Assembly: GCA_014360055.1 (NCBI GenBank) | Contig: JACIYH010000010.1 | Coordinates: 1 to 52,765 of the forward strand | DNA from: Bacillota bacterium | GTDB taxonomy: Bacteria; Bacillota; Sulfobacillia; JACIYH01 | DNA length: 52,765 nucleotides | Direction: 5' to 3' | Translations under genes and position numbers: made by a program | Shown: positions 1 through 8,107 of the stretch, piece by piece | Layout of the letters: the number at the start of each line of letters is the position of its first letter | Numbering within the stretch: position 1 is the stretch's first letter | The notes under the pieces: model-generated | Told to the model about the DNA's origin: nothing | Database searches by the model: none | Seen by the model: only the letters and a program-made list of their open reading frames with translations

Positions 1-248
1 GCGCCGCCTGGATCCGTGATGACCGGTCCCGAGGGCCACCCCAGCCTTTCCGGTGCCTCCGCCGGAGACGGGTACCTCCCGTCCTCCCGGTGCTCTCCCA
101 GTGCCTCCGAGGACCACGCCTGCCAGCGGGTCAGCCGCTCAGCGCAGCCCACGGTACCCGTGGTGCCCAGTACGGCCGTGAACAGCACCAGTAGCGCCAG
201 AGCTATCCCTTTCCTCACCGGCCCACCCCCGCAGGTCCGACCCGCCAT
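1..248 (-). CDS. Lipoprotein-like exported protein, N-terminal part (runs off left edge)
   Basis: An open frame runs from an ATG at 248 off the left end of the window, giving 82 codons. The start follows a clear GGAGG eight bases upstream. An in-frame GTG twelve codons later (followed by Arg-Lys) would give an even more typical signal sequence. The first 40 residues contain a hydrophobic stretch rich in Ala, Leu and Val that ends at Thr-Val-Gly-Cys, which resembles a weak lipobox. The visible part after it is Trp-, Glu- and Pro-rich and matches no family I recognise. The stop codon of the small upstream gene lies five bases before this start, so the two are probably translated together. The function is unknown and the C-terminus is not in the window. 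Confidence 0.55.
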   Translation of the reverse strand, partial: MAGRTCGGGPVRKGIALALLVLFTAVLGTTGTVGCAERLTRWQAWSSEALGEHREDGRYPSPAEAPERLGWPSGPVITDPGG

Positions 249-252
249 CTGA

Positions 253-459
253 TCAACCTCCGGCCCGCGGCCTGGAACGCCTGCGCCTAAGCAGGAACCC
301 ACGCGGGGTCACTCCTCCCCCCACCGTTCCCGCTCCAATTTGCACGGGTGCCGCATCAGCCCGCACCCAGCCGGGACAAGTACCACTGAATGCCAACGCT
401 ACGGCCAAGGCAAGGAACCAAACTATGCTGGCAAGCAGCCTTCCCCCATGCGACCACAC
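253..459 (-). CDS. Small exported or membrane protein, hypothetical
   Basis: This is an open frame of about 68 codons starting at GTG 459, eight bases after AAGGGGG; an alternative GTG lies at 468. Its N-terminus has the charge and hydrophobic pattern of a signal peptide or single membrane helix (a run of Leu/Ala/Val ending near Cys-Pro-Gly-Trp), followed by a short Gly-rich part and a very basic tail (four consecutive Arg). The stop at 253-255 nearly touches the start of the next gene, which suggests a two-gene unit. No family is recognised. The basic tail could simply be GC-rich random sequence, so the gene call is moderate to weak. Confidence 0.4.
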   Translation of the reverse strand: MWSHGGRLLASIVWFLALAVALAFSGTCPGWVRADAAPVQIGAGTVGGGVTPRGFLLRRRRSRPRAGG

Positions 460-494
460 CTGGTGCACCCCCTTGTAGGGACGCCACGGCGGCC

Positions 495-506
495 GGAAAC
501 GTTTCC
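495..506. promoter_or_regulatory. Perfect 12-bp palindrome, candidate repressor operator
   Basis: GGAAACGTTTCC is a perfect inverted repeat with the AACGTT core typical of LacI-family operators. It sits exactly where a -35 box would be for the -10 element at 518-523, and lies between two divergent transcription units. Repression or activation of the molybdoenzyme gene is an inference from position. Confidence 0.45.
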
Positions 507-514
507 CCCGTATG

Positions 515-523
515 TGCTATACT
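515..523 (+). promoter_or_regulatory. Extended -10 promoter of the molybdopterin oxidoreductase gene
   Basis: TGCTATACT is an extended -10 element (TG, one base, TATACT). No good -35 hexamer lies 17 bases upstream; the palindrome at 495-506 occupies that place. Transcription would begin near 530, about 33 bases before the start codon. Confidence 0.6.
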
Positions 524-562
524 GAACCAGCGCGGGGTGCAACGGGAGGGGACGAGCGCCAG

Positions 563-2614
563 ATGAGGAAGACGACCTGTCCGTTTGATTGCTGGGACGC
601 GTGCGGGGCCCTGGCGGAGGTCGGAGGCGGCGGGGCGGTACCCCTGGACGGGGACGTGACCACGTACCGGGAGGTAATCCTGCGCGGGGACCCCGACCAC
701 CCCTTCTCCAGGGGGACCATCTGCGGGAAGCTGGCCCGGTATCCGGCCTTCCTGCGCTCAGACGCCCGCCTGAGAAACCCCCTCCTGCGCGACGGCAGCA
801 ACTGGCGGGAAATCTCCTGGGACGACGCCCTGGACCTGTGCGCGCGGAAGCTGGAGCAGGCCGTTCGGTCCGGGCCGGAGCGCATCCTCTTTGACCTGGG
901 CAACGCCAACTGCGGCATCCTGCGCTTCTCCGGACAGAGGCTCTTCCGCCTGTTAGGTGCGACCGTCACCACGGGCAGCCTCTGCGACATCGCGGGAGAA
1001 AAGGGCCTGGTGCGCACGACCGGCGCCTGCCTCTCTCACCCGCCTGCGGACGTCCTGAACAGCCGGGCCGTCGTCCTGTGGGGACGGAATCCGGCCGCCA
1101 CCAACACTCACTTCTGGCGCTTCGTGCAGGAAGCCCGCCGTCGCGGGGCGCAGGTGGCGGTGGTGGATGTGTACCCCTCGGCCACCGCCCGCAGGGCTGA
1201 CCTCTTCCTGTGCATCCGGCCCGGCACCGACGTGCATCTCGCCCTCGGTGTAAGCCGTGCGCTCTGCGACCTGGGTCTCGTCGACGAGCACTTCCTGGAC
1301 TCCCATACCCGAGGCGCAGACGACTTCATGCGCCTGGTATCCTCCCTCACCGTCGAAGAAGCGGCGCGGGCCTGTGGCCTCGGAGCAGAAGAAGTCCGGC
1401 AACTGGGTGTTCTGCTTTCGCTGAAGCCGGCATCCATCTGGCTGGGGATGGGAATGCAGCACTACCGCTGGGGCCCCACCGCCGCCTCCTTCGTGGCTGC
1501 GCTGGGCGCCCTCACCGGGCAGTACGGAATCCCGGGGGGCGGCGTTTCGTTCTTCACCGCCAGTCTCACGCCCTTCCAGCTGGACTGGGCCGACCCGCCC
1601 CCTTTGCGCGGCATAGCGTCCGGGCACCGCACGGTACGGAAGCCAGCTCTGGCCGCCGACCTGCTGGCCGGGCCTCCCCACCGGGTGGCCTGGTTCCAGG
1701 CCAGTAACATCGTCAAGCAGGCCCCCGACTCGGGTGCCATCGCCCGCGCCCTGGCCCGGGTGGAATTCAAGGTGGCGGTGGAGGTGCGCATGAGCGAAAC
1801 CGCCCAGCTATGTGACCTGGTGTTGCCCGCCGCGTCCTTTCTCGAGTTCGAGAACGTACGCGGGTCCTATGGCACGCCCTGGGTGGGACACATGCCAGCC
1901 CTGGTGCCGCCCCCACCGGCATGTCGGCCGGAGCCCGAAATCTACGCGGATCTCGCCCGCCGCCTGGGTTGCGAGGGGGAGTACCTGGCGGAAGGCGGAC
2001 CGGATGGCTGGCTGCGCCGGGCGCTGGCCCCCCTGCAACGCTACGGCGTCACCCTGGAATCCCTCCGGCAGCAGGGAGGAGCAATCGTGGCGGACGGTGA
2101 GGGTCACCTGGGCCAGGTTTACCCACAGTTGCCCTTCGCCGGGGGGGTATTCCCCACCGCCGACGGCCGCTTTCACTTTCCGGGTCCCGAGGACTTCCGG
2201 CGCTATCTGGACCTCAGACGCCAGTGGGAGGGGGAGGGCGACACCGCCCATTATCCCCTGCACCTCATAACCCCCAAATCCCCCGACCGGATAAATTCCC
2301 ATGCCCACGCCCGCTCCCCCGACCACGTTTGTGGCACCGCTGACGACGGCGCCGGCGACGGTCCGCTCCCGAGGGCCAGGATCCACCCCTCCCACCTTCC
2401 CGGCGGTAAGACAGAAGCGCTGCTGGCGACGCCCCTGGGACGGGTGCGCGTGCGCCTCGTGCCAGACCCGGAAATGAAACCCGGGGTGGTGGTCATCGAC
2501 CAGGGGGGCAGGGTGCCCGGCATGATCGGCATCAACGCCCTGGTGCCTGCGGGCGTCTCCGAGGACGGAGAGGGAGCCTGCTACTACGAGGCCCGGTGCC
2601 GCCTCGAAAGGTAG
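563..2614 (+). CDS. Molybdopterin-dependent oxidoreductase
   Basis: A 683-residue catalytic subunit of the DMSO-reductase/formate-dehydrogenase superfamily, using bis-MGD molybdenum or tungsten. The N-terminus has the iron-sulfur signature with Cys6, Cys10, Cys14 and Cys54. A Gly-Ser-Leu-Cys motif with Cys141 is a candidate metal ligand. There follow the molybdopterin-binding core (Trp-Gly-Arg-Asn-Pro near residue 175) and a C-terminal MopB-CT domain with dinucleotide contacts. There is no in-frame TGA, so no selenocysteine. The chosen ATG follows GGGAGGGG; an ATG 17 codons upstream falls inside the promoter. No Tat signal, electron-transfer subunit or membrane anchor gene is adjacent, so the enzyme is probably cytoplasmic and its substrate cannot be told. 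It is transcribed alone and ends three bases from rarA on the other strand. Confidence 0.9.
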   Translation: MRKTTCPFDCWDACGALAEVGGGGAVPLDGDVTTYREVILRGDPDHPFSRGTICGKLARYPAFLRSDARLRNPLLRDGSNWREISWDDALDLCARKLEQAVRSGPERILFDLGNANCGILRFSGQRLFRLLGATVTTGSLCDIAGEKGLVRTTGACLSHPPADVLNSRAVVLWGRNPAATNTHFWRFVQEARRRGAQVAVVDVYPSATARRADLFLCIRPGTDVHLALGVSRALCDLGLVDEHFLDSHTRGADDFMRLVSSLTVEEAARACGLGAEEVRQLGVLLSLKPASIWLGMGMQHYRWGPTAASFVAALGALTGQYGIPGGGVSFFTASLTPFQLDWADPPPLRGIASGHRTVRKPALAADLLAGPPHRVAWFQASNIVKQAPDSGAIARALARVEFKVAVEVRMSETAQLCDLVLPAASFLEFENVRGSYGTPWVGHMPALVPPPPACRPEPEIYADLARRLGCEGEYLAEGGPDGWLRRALAPLQRYGVTLESLRQQGGAIVADGEGHLGQVYPQLPFAGGVFPTADGRFHFPGPEDFRRYLDLRRQWEGEGDTAHYPLHLITPKSPDRINSHAHARSPDHVCGTADDGAGDGPLPRARIHPSHLPGGKTEALLATPLGRVRVRLVPDPEMKPGVVVIDQGGRVPGMIGINALVPAGVSEDGEGACYYEARCRLER

Positions 2615-2616
2615 CT

Positions 2617-4008
2617 CTAGGGCCCCCCTGGGACCCCGGGCGGTGATTCCGGCACCGTGTTCTGGCTGCTGGAGGTAGCGCGCTGACGGGCCCTGGCCGC
2701 CTCCCACTCCGCCAGGCGGCGGGCTATCTCCCGCTCGAAGCCCTGGTCGCCGGGTCGATAGAAGGTGGCGCCCCCCAGGCCGGGAGGGAGGTACTGCTGG
2801 GGCACGAAGTGGCCCGGGAAATCGTGGGGATACAGGTATCCCTTGCCGTGCCCCAGGGCGGCTCCGTCTCTTGACGCATCCTTGAGGTGGTCGGGGACTT
2901 CCAATTCCCCCTGCTCCTGCACTTTGGCCAGCGCCGCGAAGTAACCGCCCACCGAATTGCTCTTGGGGGCGGTAGCCAGGTAGATGGTGGCCTGGGCCAG
3001 GTGGTACTGGGCCTCCGGCATCCCCACCCATTCCAGGGCCCGGGCGCACGCCGCGGCCACCACGATGCCCATGGGGTCGGCCAGGCCGATGTCCTCCGCC
3101 GCCAGGATGAGCAACCGCCGCATGATGAACCTGGGATCCTCCCCTGCGTGCACCATCTTGGCCAGCCAGTAGAGGGCGGCGTGGGGATCGGAGCCACGCA
3201 CGGACTTGATGAAGGCGCTGATGGTGTCGTAATGCTCGTCGGCGCCCTTGTAGTACCGCAAAGCGCGCTGCTGGATCGATTCCTGGGCCACCCCCAGGTC
3301 GACGCGGATCACCCCGTCCGCCCCGGGCGGAGTGGATTCCACCGCCAGTTCCAGGGCGTTGAGGGCGGCACGCGCGTCGCCGTCCGCCACCCGGGCCAGG
3401 TGTTCCAGCGCCTCTTCGCTCACGTCGAGGGGCCTGCCACCGTAGCCCCGTTCGGGGTCGCTCAGGGCACGCCGCAGGATGAGCATGATCTCGGCGGGAG
3501 AGAGGGGACGGAGGCGGAAAACCCGGGAGCGGGAAAGCAGGGGCGGCACCACCTCGAAGTAGGGGTTCTCGGTGGTGGCCCCGATGAGCACCACCGTACC
3601 GTCCTCCACGTGGGGCAGGAGAGCGTCCTGCTGGGCCTTGTTCCAGCGGTGGACCTCGTCCACCAGGAGGATGGTCCGCTGCCCGTACAGGGCACGCCGC
3701 TCTTTCGCCTCGGCCACCACCCGGCGTACGTCGGCCACTCCCGCCAGCACCGCGCTCAGGGTCTCGAAATGGGACCGGGTAGTACGGGCCACGATCATGG
3801 CCAGGGTTGTCTTCCCCGTCCCCGGCGGCCCCCACAGGATGATGCTGGAGAACAGGCGGTCCGATTCAATGGCCCGGCGCAGCAGGGTGCCGGGCCCCAG
3901 TATGTGCCCCTGCCCCACCATCTCGTCCAGGGTGCGCGGCCTCATACGCGCCGCCAGGGGCGCCTCCCGCTTCTCCCTTTCCTCCCGCGCCTGCTCGAAG
4001 AGGTCCAT
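2617..4008 (-). CDS. rarA: Replication-associated recombination protein A (RarA/MgsA), AAA+ ATPase
   Basis: A 463-residue clamp-loader-like AAA+ ATPase that acts at stalled replication forks. The N-terminal segment ends in the family's Pro-Arg-Thr-Leu-Asp-Glu and Val-Gly-Gln motifs. Walker A is GPPGTGKTT at residues 60-68, Walker B is LLVDEVH near 113, and the sensor-1 motif GATTENP is near 142. The C-terminal half carries the RarA tetramerisation region with Lys-Ser-Val-Arg-Gly-Ser-Asp and the Pro-Lys-Ser-Asn stretch. The ATG at 4008 has GAGGGG six bases upstream, better spaced than the ATG two codons earlier (4014). It lies about 80 bases downstream of the threonine aldolase gene on the same strand with no terminator between, so the two are likely co-transcribed. 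Confidence 0.95.
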   Translation of the reverse strand: MDLFEQAREEREKREAPLAARMRPRTLDEMVGQGHILGPGTLLRRAIESDRLFSSIILWGPPGTGKTTLAMIVARTTRSHFETLSAVLAGVADVRRVVAEAKERRALYGQRTILLVDEVHRWNKAQQDALLPHVEDGTVVLIGATTENPYFEVVPPLLSRSRVFRLRPLSPAEIMLILRRALSDPERGYGGRPLDVSEEALEHLARVADGDARAALNALELAVESTPPGADGVIRVDLGVAQESIQQRALRYYKGADEHYDTISAFIKSVRGSDPHAALYWLAKMVHAGEDPRFIMRRLLILAAEDIGLADPMGIVVAAACARALEWVGMPEAQYHLAQATIYLATAPKSNSVGGYFAALAKVQEQGELEVPDHLKDASRDGAALGHGKGYLYPHDFPGHFVPQQYLPPGLGGATFYRPGDQGFEREIARRLAEWEAARARQRATSSSQNTVPESPPGVPGGP

Positions 4009-4089
4009 CCCCATCCCCTCAACTTTGCCCGCGGCGCTGCACCGGTCGGCCCGTCCCGGCGCCCCGGGACTGATCCGCCGACGGCCGGG

Positions 4090-5124
4090 TCAGGCGAAGC
4101 GACCGGCTTCTTCTTTCATGATGGCGGCGGCTTCCTCGATGTCGGCCCGGGCCACGTCCTTGTGGGTCACCAGGCGGATGCGGTCGGGACCCGTAGCGTT
4201 CACCTTCACCCCGCGCGCAGCCAGGCGCCTCACGTAGGCGAAGGCGTCCCCCCGGGTGAGCCAGCACAGCACGATGTTAGTCTGCACGGTCTCCCGATCC
4301 ACGCGGAACAGGGGATCTTCACTGAGTAGATCGGCCAGCAGCCGGGCGTGGGCGTGATCCTCGGCCAGACGATCAACCATGGTTTCCAGGGCCACCACCC
4401 CGGCGGCGGCGATCACCCCCGCCTGCCTCATGCCCCCTCCCACTATCTTCCGGTTGCGCCGCGCCCGCTCGATGAACTCCCTCGACCCGCACAGGACCGA
4501 GCCCACCGGGGCCGCCAGCCCCTTGGACAGGCAGAACATCACTGAGTCGGCGGGCGCCGCCAGCTCCCGGGGATCGCAACCCAGGTGGACGGCGGCATTG
4601 AAGATGCGAGCGCCGTCCAGGTGCACGGCCAGGCCCCGCTCGTGGGCCACGTCCGCGAGGACCCGGGTTAGGGCGGGCGTCATCACCGTGCCTCCTGCCC
4701 GGTTGTGGGTATTCTCCAGGCACAGCAGCCGGGGGGGCGGGTAGTGGATGTTGGAGGGCCGGATGGCGCGGGCCAGGTCGTCGGGATCCATCATGCCCCG
4801 CTGTCCCTTGACCAGGCGCGGCTGGACTCCCGAGAGGACTGCCAGCGCCCCCGCCTCGTAGTAGTAGATGTGCGCTTCTTCCTCCAGGATCACCTCATCC
4901 CCCCGGCGCGTGTGGGTCATCACCGCCACCTGGTTGGCCATGGTGCCGGACACGCAGAGGAGGCCGGCTTCCTTACCCATGCGGGCGGCCGCCATCTCCT
5001 CCAGCCGGATGACGGTGGGGTCTTCCCCGTAGACGTCATCCCCCACCTCGGCGCGGGCCATGGCCTCGCGCATGGCAGGCGTGGGGACGGTTACCGTGTC
5101 GCTGCGCAGGTCGATGATCCGCAA
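4090..5124 (-). CDS. ltaE: L-threonine aldolase (low-specificity type)
   Basis: A 344-residue PLP enzyme of fold type I that splits L-threonine or L-allo-threonine to glycine and acetaldehyde. The start Asp-Leu-Arg-Ser-Asp-Thr-Val is diagnostic. The Gly-Thr-Met-Ala-Asn-Gln cofactor loop lies near residue 60, His-Leu-Asp-Gly-Ala-Arg near 168, and the PLP lysine in Leu-Ser-Lys-Gly-Leu at residue 201. The start is a TTG at 5124 preceded by a purine-rich AAGGAGGAGGAAGGGG; the open frame continues upstream but that part is not family-like. It is divergent from the small heat-shock gene, and rarA follows downstream in probably the same transcript. Confidence 0.93.
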   Translation of the reverse strand: MRIIDLRSDTVTVPTPAMREAMARAEVGDDVYGEDPTVIRLEEMAAARMGKEAGLLCVSGTMANQVAVMTHTRRGDEVILEEEAHIYYYEAGALAVLSGVQPRLVKGQRGMMDPDDLARAIRPSNIHYPPPRLLCLENTHNRAGGTVMTPALTRVLADVAHERGLAVHLDGARIFNAAVHLGCDPRELAAPADSVMFCLSKGLAAPVGSVLCGSREFIERARRNRKIVGGGMRQAGVIAAAGVVALETMVDRLAEDHAHARLLADLLSEDPLFRVDRETVQTNIVLCWLTRGDAFAYVRRLAARGVKVNATGPDRIRLVTHKDVARADIEEAAAIMKEEAGRFA

Positions 5125-5249
5125 ATCCCCTTCCTCCTCCTTCAACTGCAGTTGCGCATAAGGGAGCGTTTCAAGCAGGGACAATAACCCGGGAAATGGC
5201 CCAGATTCGGGGTGACCCACCCGGGCACCGACGTGCGGGAGGAAAGCCC

Positions 5250-5942
5250 ATGAGCGACCGGTACCGCGACAGAAACAGGCAGCAAGAGGACGCAGAGCGC
5301 GAGCCCCCGGGACGTCAGGTCCCCGTGCGACCAGCATTCGCCGCCCCCGGACCTGGTCCCTCCTCCCCCGCACCACCTCCCGCCTCCCCGGTACCGCCCC
5401 CGCTCCCCGCTTACCCGCCTCCAGCTTACCCCGGTGCGCCCAGCGCCCCTGCACCGGGCCCGCCCGCCGCCTACCCCACGCCACCCCCCTACCCGGGCAC
5501 GTACGGCGTCCCGCCGGCAGCCGTGCCCGGCGGGATCCCCGCCCCCGGGGGTCTGCCGCCGGGTGCCATCCCGGCCTCCCCCTGGGCATATGCGCCCGGC
5601 ACCTGGACCCCTCGCGCCGACGTCTACCAGGAGGACGGCGACTACGTCATCATCACCGACGTCCCCGGCATCGACCTGGACACGCTCGACCTCACCTGGG
5701 ACGGCGGCGAACTGGTCCTGGAAGCCACCATCCGATCTCCCGAGAAACCCGAACGCAAGCCGGTGGTGCGGGAGCGCCCCAGTGGCAGCTATTACCGGCG
5801 GATCCCCCTGGGACCGGACCTGGACCCGGCCGGGGCGGTGGCCAGTTACTGCGACGGCATCCTGGAGGTCCGGGTGCCCCGCAAACGCCGCCGTGTGAGG
5901 CGGGCGGTCCGGGTCAGCCGCCCCGACCAGCAGCCCACCTGA
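5250..5942 (+). CDS. Small heat-shock protein (Hsp20) with proline-rich N-terminal arm
   Basis: A 230-residue ATP-independent holdase. The alpha-crystallin domain covers about residues 119-230. It begins Pro-Arg-Ala-Asp-Val-Tyr, has the Asp-Val-Pro-Gly-Ile motif near 140, and ends with Gly-Ile-Leu-Glu-Val-Arg-Val-Pro and a basic tail. What is unusual is residues 27-118, a low-complexity arm of Pro, Ala, Gly and Tyr roughly 90 residues long, where bacterial Hsp20 proteins normally have 30-45 N-terminal residues. The ATG follows GGGAGGA. It is transcribed alone, divergent from ltaE and convergent with galT. I saw no CIRCE element in the 125-base upstream gap. Confidence 0.9.
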   Translation: MSDRYRDRNRQQEDAEREPPGRQVPVRPAFAAPGPGPSSPAPPPASPVPPPLPAYPPPAYPGAPSAPAPGPPAAYPTPPPYPGTYGVPPAAVPGGIPAPGGLPPGAIPASPWAYAPGTWTPRADVYQEDGDYVIITDVPGIDLDTLDLTWDGGELVLEATIRSPEKPERKPVVRERPSGSYYRRIPLGPDLDPAGAVASYCDGILEVRVPRKRRRVRRAVRVSRPDQQPT

Positions 5943-6050
5943 CACGCGCCCGGCCCGCTTCAGCCGCCCCAACCAACGCCCACCTGAAGCACCGGCCTTC
6001 GCGACCTCCAGTGGGGTCCGGACGAGTCCCGGGGGACACTTCAATTAGGG

Positions 6051-7133
6051 TCATGAATGCTCCCTGTCCGGCCCGGCGAGCTCGGACGCACCCAGGTGCG
6101 AGCGGAGGCGGCGGGCCGCCGCTTCGGGTGGCACCGTATTGATGAACCACCCTGTGCCCCACTCGAAGCCCCCCGCGGTACCCGTCCTCGGTATCCATTC
6201 CAGGTGCCAGTGATAATGGGCGTAGGAGCCCCCGTCACAGGGAGCCGTATGGAGGATCAGGTTGAAACTCGTCCCTCCCGGGATTTCGAAGTGCGAGGCA
6301 GCCAGCGCCCGCAGCATCCCGGCCAGGGAAGCCAGCTCAGGTGGTGTGAGACACCCGAACTCGGGCTGGTGCCGCCGGGGGACCACCCAGGTTTCGTACG
6401 GGACGCGGGACGCAAAGGGGCAGAAAGCGACGAAGTCGCCGTTGGCCAGCACCAGGCGTGGCCCTCCCTCCTCCCGGGCAACCACCTTGCAGTAGGCACA
6501 GTTACCCGTGGCCGAAGAGTATCTCGCCGCACGGCTCAGTTCCGCTTCCAGCGAAAGGGGGATGAGGGGCAGCGCCACCAGCTGGGAATGGGGATGGCTT
6601 AGTGAAGCCCCGGAGGCAGGGCCGGAGTTCCTGAACAGCTGTACGTAGCGGACTAGGGGATCACCGGCATGGTACCTGTACCTGGCCTGCCACGCCTTCA
6701 GGACCAGGCTGAGGTGTTGCTCCTCCATGGAGGCCCAGGTAACGTGGTGGTCGGGGTGCTCGACGATAACCTCGTGTGCCCCGACGGCCGGCACGGCGTG
6801 GTAGAGTTCCTCGTGCGGCCCCAGGGCCGGCATGGCATGGTAAAGCTGCTCGTGTGCCCCCACGGCTGGCATGGCGTCGTACAGTTCCTCCCGTGCTGAC
6901 GGACCGCCGGCCCGCGGGACAAGAGCGGGGAACAGGTTGTCGACCACTCTGACCAGCCAGTGCCGGCCCCTCTCTTCACGCCACGAGGCCAGTTCTGGGG
7001 GAGTCATATCCTCGTTTCCGGGGCAGAAAGGGCACTCCCCCCCGTCCCTCGCTTCCACCGGCCGGCGGGCCCTGCCGGCGGCCACGCTCACCCAGGTGCC
7101 CGAAAAGGGATCGCGCCTCAGTTCCGCTTCCAC
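6051..7133 (-). CDS. galT: Galactose-1-phosphate uridylyltransferase, with internal triplication
   Basis: A 360-residue HIT-superfamily nucleotidyltransferase (Leloir pathway). Cys34 and Cys37 form a metal-binding CPFC motif, and the active site His180-Pro-His182 lies in a Ser-Leu-Ser-His-Pro-His-Ser-Gln context. A second CxxC is near residue 212, and His-Trp-His-Leu-Glu lies near the end. The normal single Pro-Ala-Val-Gly-Ala-His-Glu-Val segment is preceded by two extra copies, giving three 13-residue units at 82-120. The GTG start follows GGGGGGAG. No galK or galE is in the window. With TreT and a sugar ABC transporter next door, it may supply or use nucleotide sugars for trehalose metabolism; that link is inference. 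Confidence 0.92.
   Translation of the reverse strand: MEAELRRDPFSGTWVSVAAGRARRPVEARDGGECPFCPGNEDMTPPELASWREERGRHWLVRVVDNLFPALVPRAGGPSAREELYDAMPAVGAHEQLYHAMPALGPHEELYHAVPAVGAHEVIVEHPDHHVTWASMEEQHLSLVLKAWQARYRYHAGDPLVRYVQLFRNSGPASGASLSHPHSQLVALPLIPLSLEAELSRAARYSSATGNCAYCKVVAREEGGPRLVLANGDFVAFCPFASRVPYETWVVPRRHQPEFGCLTPPELASLAGMLRALAASHFEIPGGTSFNLILHTAPCDGGSYAHYHWHLEWIPRTGTAGGFEWGTGWFINTVPPEAAARRLRSHLGASELAGPDREHS
6774..6890 (-). repeat. galT: Three-copy 39-bp in-frame tandem repeat inside galT
   Basis: Three adjacent 39-base units encode Glu-Glu/Gln-Leu-Tyr-(Asp/His)-Ala-(Met/Val)-Pro-Ala-(Val/Leu)-Gly-(Ala/Pro)-His. The units differ by several substitutions, so the expansion is not brand new, and the reading frame is kept. 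Confidence 0.9.
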
Positions 7134-7306
7134 CGTGTTGCTCCCCCCGTTCTCAGGCGGCTTACTTCCCCCGTTCTTGCGGAGATGCGGTGTTCAGCCT
7201 GGTTCTGACGGCGACCGGTGTCTGCCTTCGACGCCCGTGGGTGCCCGCTCCTCCCGACTCCACTCCCCGGCCGGGGATACCGTTTGACCGGGGAGCCACA
7301 GGTCGG

Positions 7307-7334
7307 TCGCGAGCAGGGAAAAGCGACCTCGCGA
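7307..7334. repeat. Inverted repeat in the divergent galT / DUF5752 intergenic region
   Basis: TCGCGAG at 7307-7313 is repeated as CTCGCGA at 7328-7334, with an overlapping GGTCGC/GCGACC pairing. It lies in the 248-base gap between the divergent starts of galT (7133) and the DUF5752 gene (7382), so it could be an operator or an RNA hairpin. No convincing -35/-10 pair was found in this gap. Confidence 0.3.
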
Positions 7335-7381
7335 AGAATGTGAGGGGGGTCAGACACATCAGGTACAGATGAAACGGGGGG

Positions 7382-8107
7382 ATGGCCGTGGGGGAGGCGA
7401 CATGTTCTCCCGGGCGGCGGCTGAGGCTCACCGAGGGCCGACCCGGCTTCACCTTTTACACCGAACGCCGGCTGGTGCAACTGACCGGCATCAGGGCCCA
7501 CAATCTGGACGAACTCCTGGCCGGGCTGCGGACGGTGGGCGGGGCGAGCATCTTCTACCACACCCACCACAGCTTCCTGCAGCGGCAGTTCGCCGCTCCC
7601 ATGTACAACGGTAACGACTTCGCCACCTGGATCGCCACGGCCCTGGGGGAAGGGGACCTGGCCGAACGGGTGGGCAGCATTAACATCCTGGACTGCCAGT
7701 CCATCCGGGACCTGCGCGAGACGCTCATCGCCGTCATCGAGGATCACCTGGCAAGCCACCCGGGCCGCCAGCGCCGCCAGGCCGACCCCCTGGACGCCTT
7801 CCACTTCGCCAGCTCGAGGAGCTTCGTGCTGCCCGCCGGAAGGGTGGCCCGCAGCCTGGAGGAGTTCGCCTGGCACGTCAGCCGCATCAGCGTCCATTCG
7901 CTCTTTTACCACGTCTTCGTGGCCCGACTCAACCCCGAATGCCGCGACCGGGACTTCGCCGTATGGATAGAAGAGGAGCTGGGACTGGAGGACCTGGCCG
8001 GGCAGATACGGCGGCTGGACCCGTACCCCCGGCCCCTGGAGGATCTGCGGTCGGAACTCGTGACCATACTCGCACGGCACATCGACGCCAGGGGGGCATT
8101 GACATGA
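7382..8107 (+). CDS. DUF5752 family protein, two-fold repeat, partner of TreT
   Basis: A soluble protein of 241 residues resembling the DUF5752 proteins found beside trehalose glycosyltransferases. It appears to contain the same roughly 100-residue unit twice. The first unit (about 40-130) runs Phe-Tyr-His-Thr-His-His ... Asn-Asp-Phe-Ala-Thr-Trp-Ile ... Gly-Asp-Leu-Ala-Glu. The second (about 150-240) runs Phe-Tyr-His-Val-Phe ... Arg-Asp-Phe-Ala-Val-Trp-Ile ... Glu-Asp-Leu-Ala-Gly. Its stop overlaps the treT start by four bases (ATGA), so the two are translationally coupled. The start is uncertain: ATG 7382 abuts GGGGGG, while a GTG at 7388 has better spacing. The biochemical role is not known; a regulatory or scaffold subunit of the trehalose synthase is a guess. 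Confidence 0.8.
   Translation: MAVGEATCSPGRRLRLTEGRPGFTFYTERRLVQLTGIRAHNLDELLAGLRTVGGASIFYHTHHSFLQRQFAAPMYNGNDFATWIATALGEGDLAERVGSINILDCQSIRDLRETLIAVIEDHLASHPGRQRRQADPLDAFHFASSRSFVLPAGRVARSLEEFAWHVSRISVHSLFYHVFVARLNPECRDRDFAVWIEEELGLEDLAGQIRRLDPYPRPLEDLRSELVTILARHIDARGALT

Noticed and set aside
563-2614. Selenocysteine in the molybdoenzyme
   Set aside because: No in-frame TGA occurs and the candidate metal ligand is a Cys codon.
7268-7300. TTGACC as -35 of a DUF5752-treT promoter
   Set aside because: No acceptable -10 lies 16-18 bases downstream.
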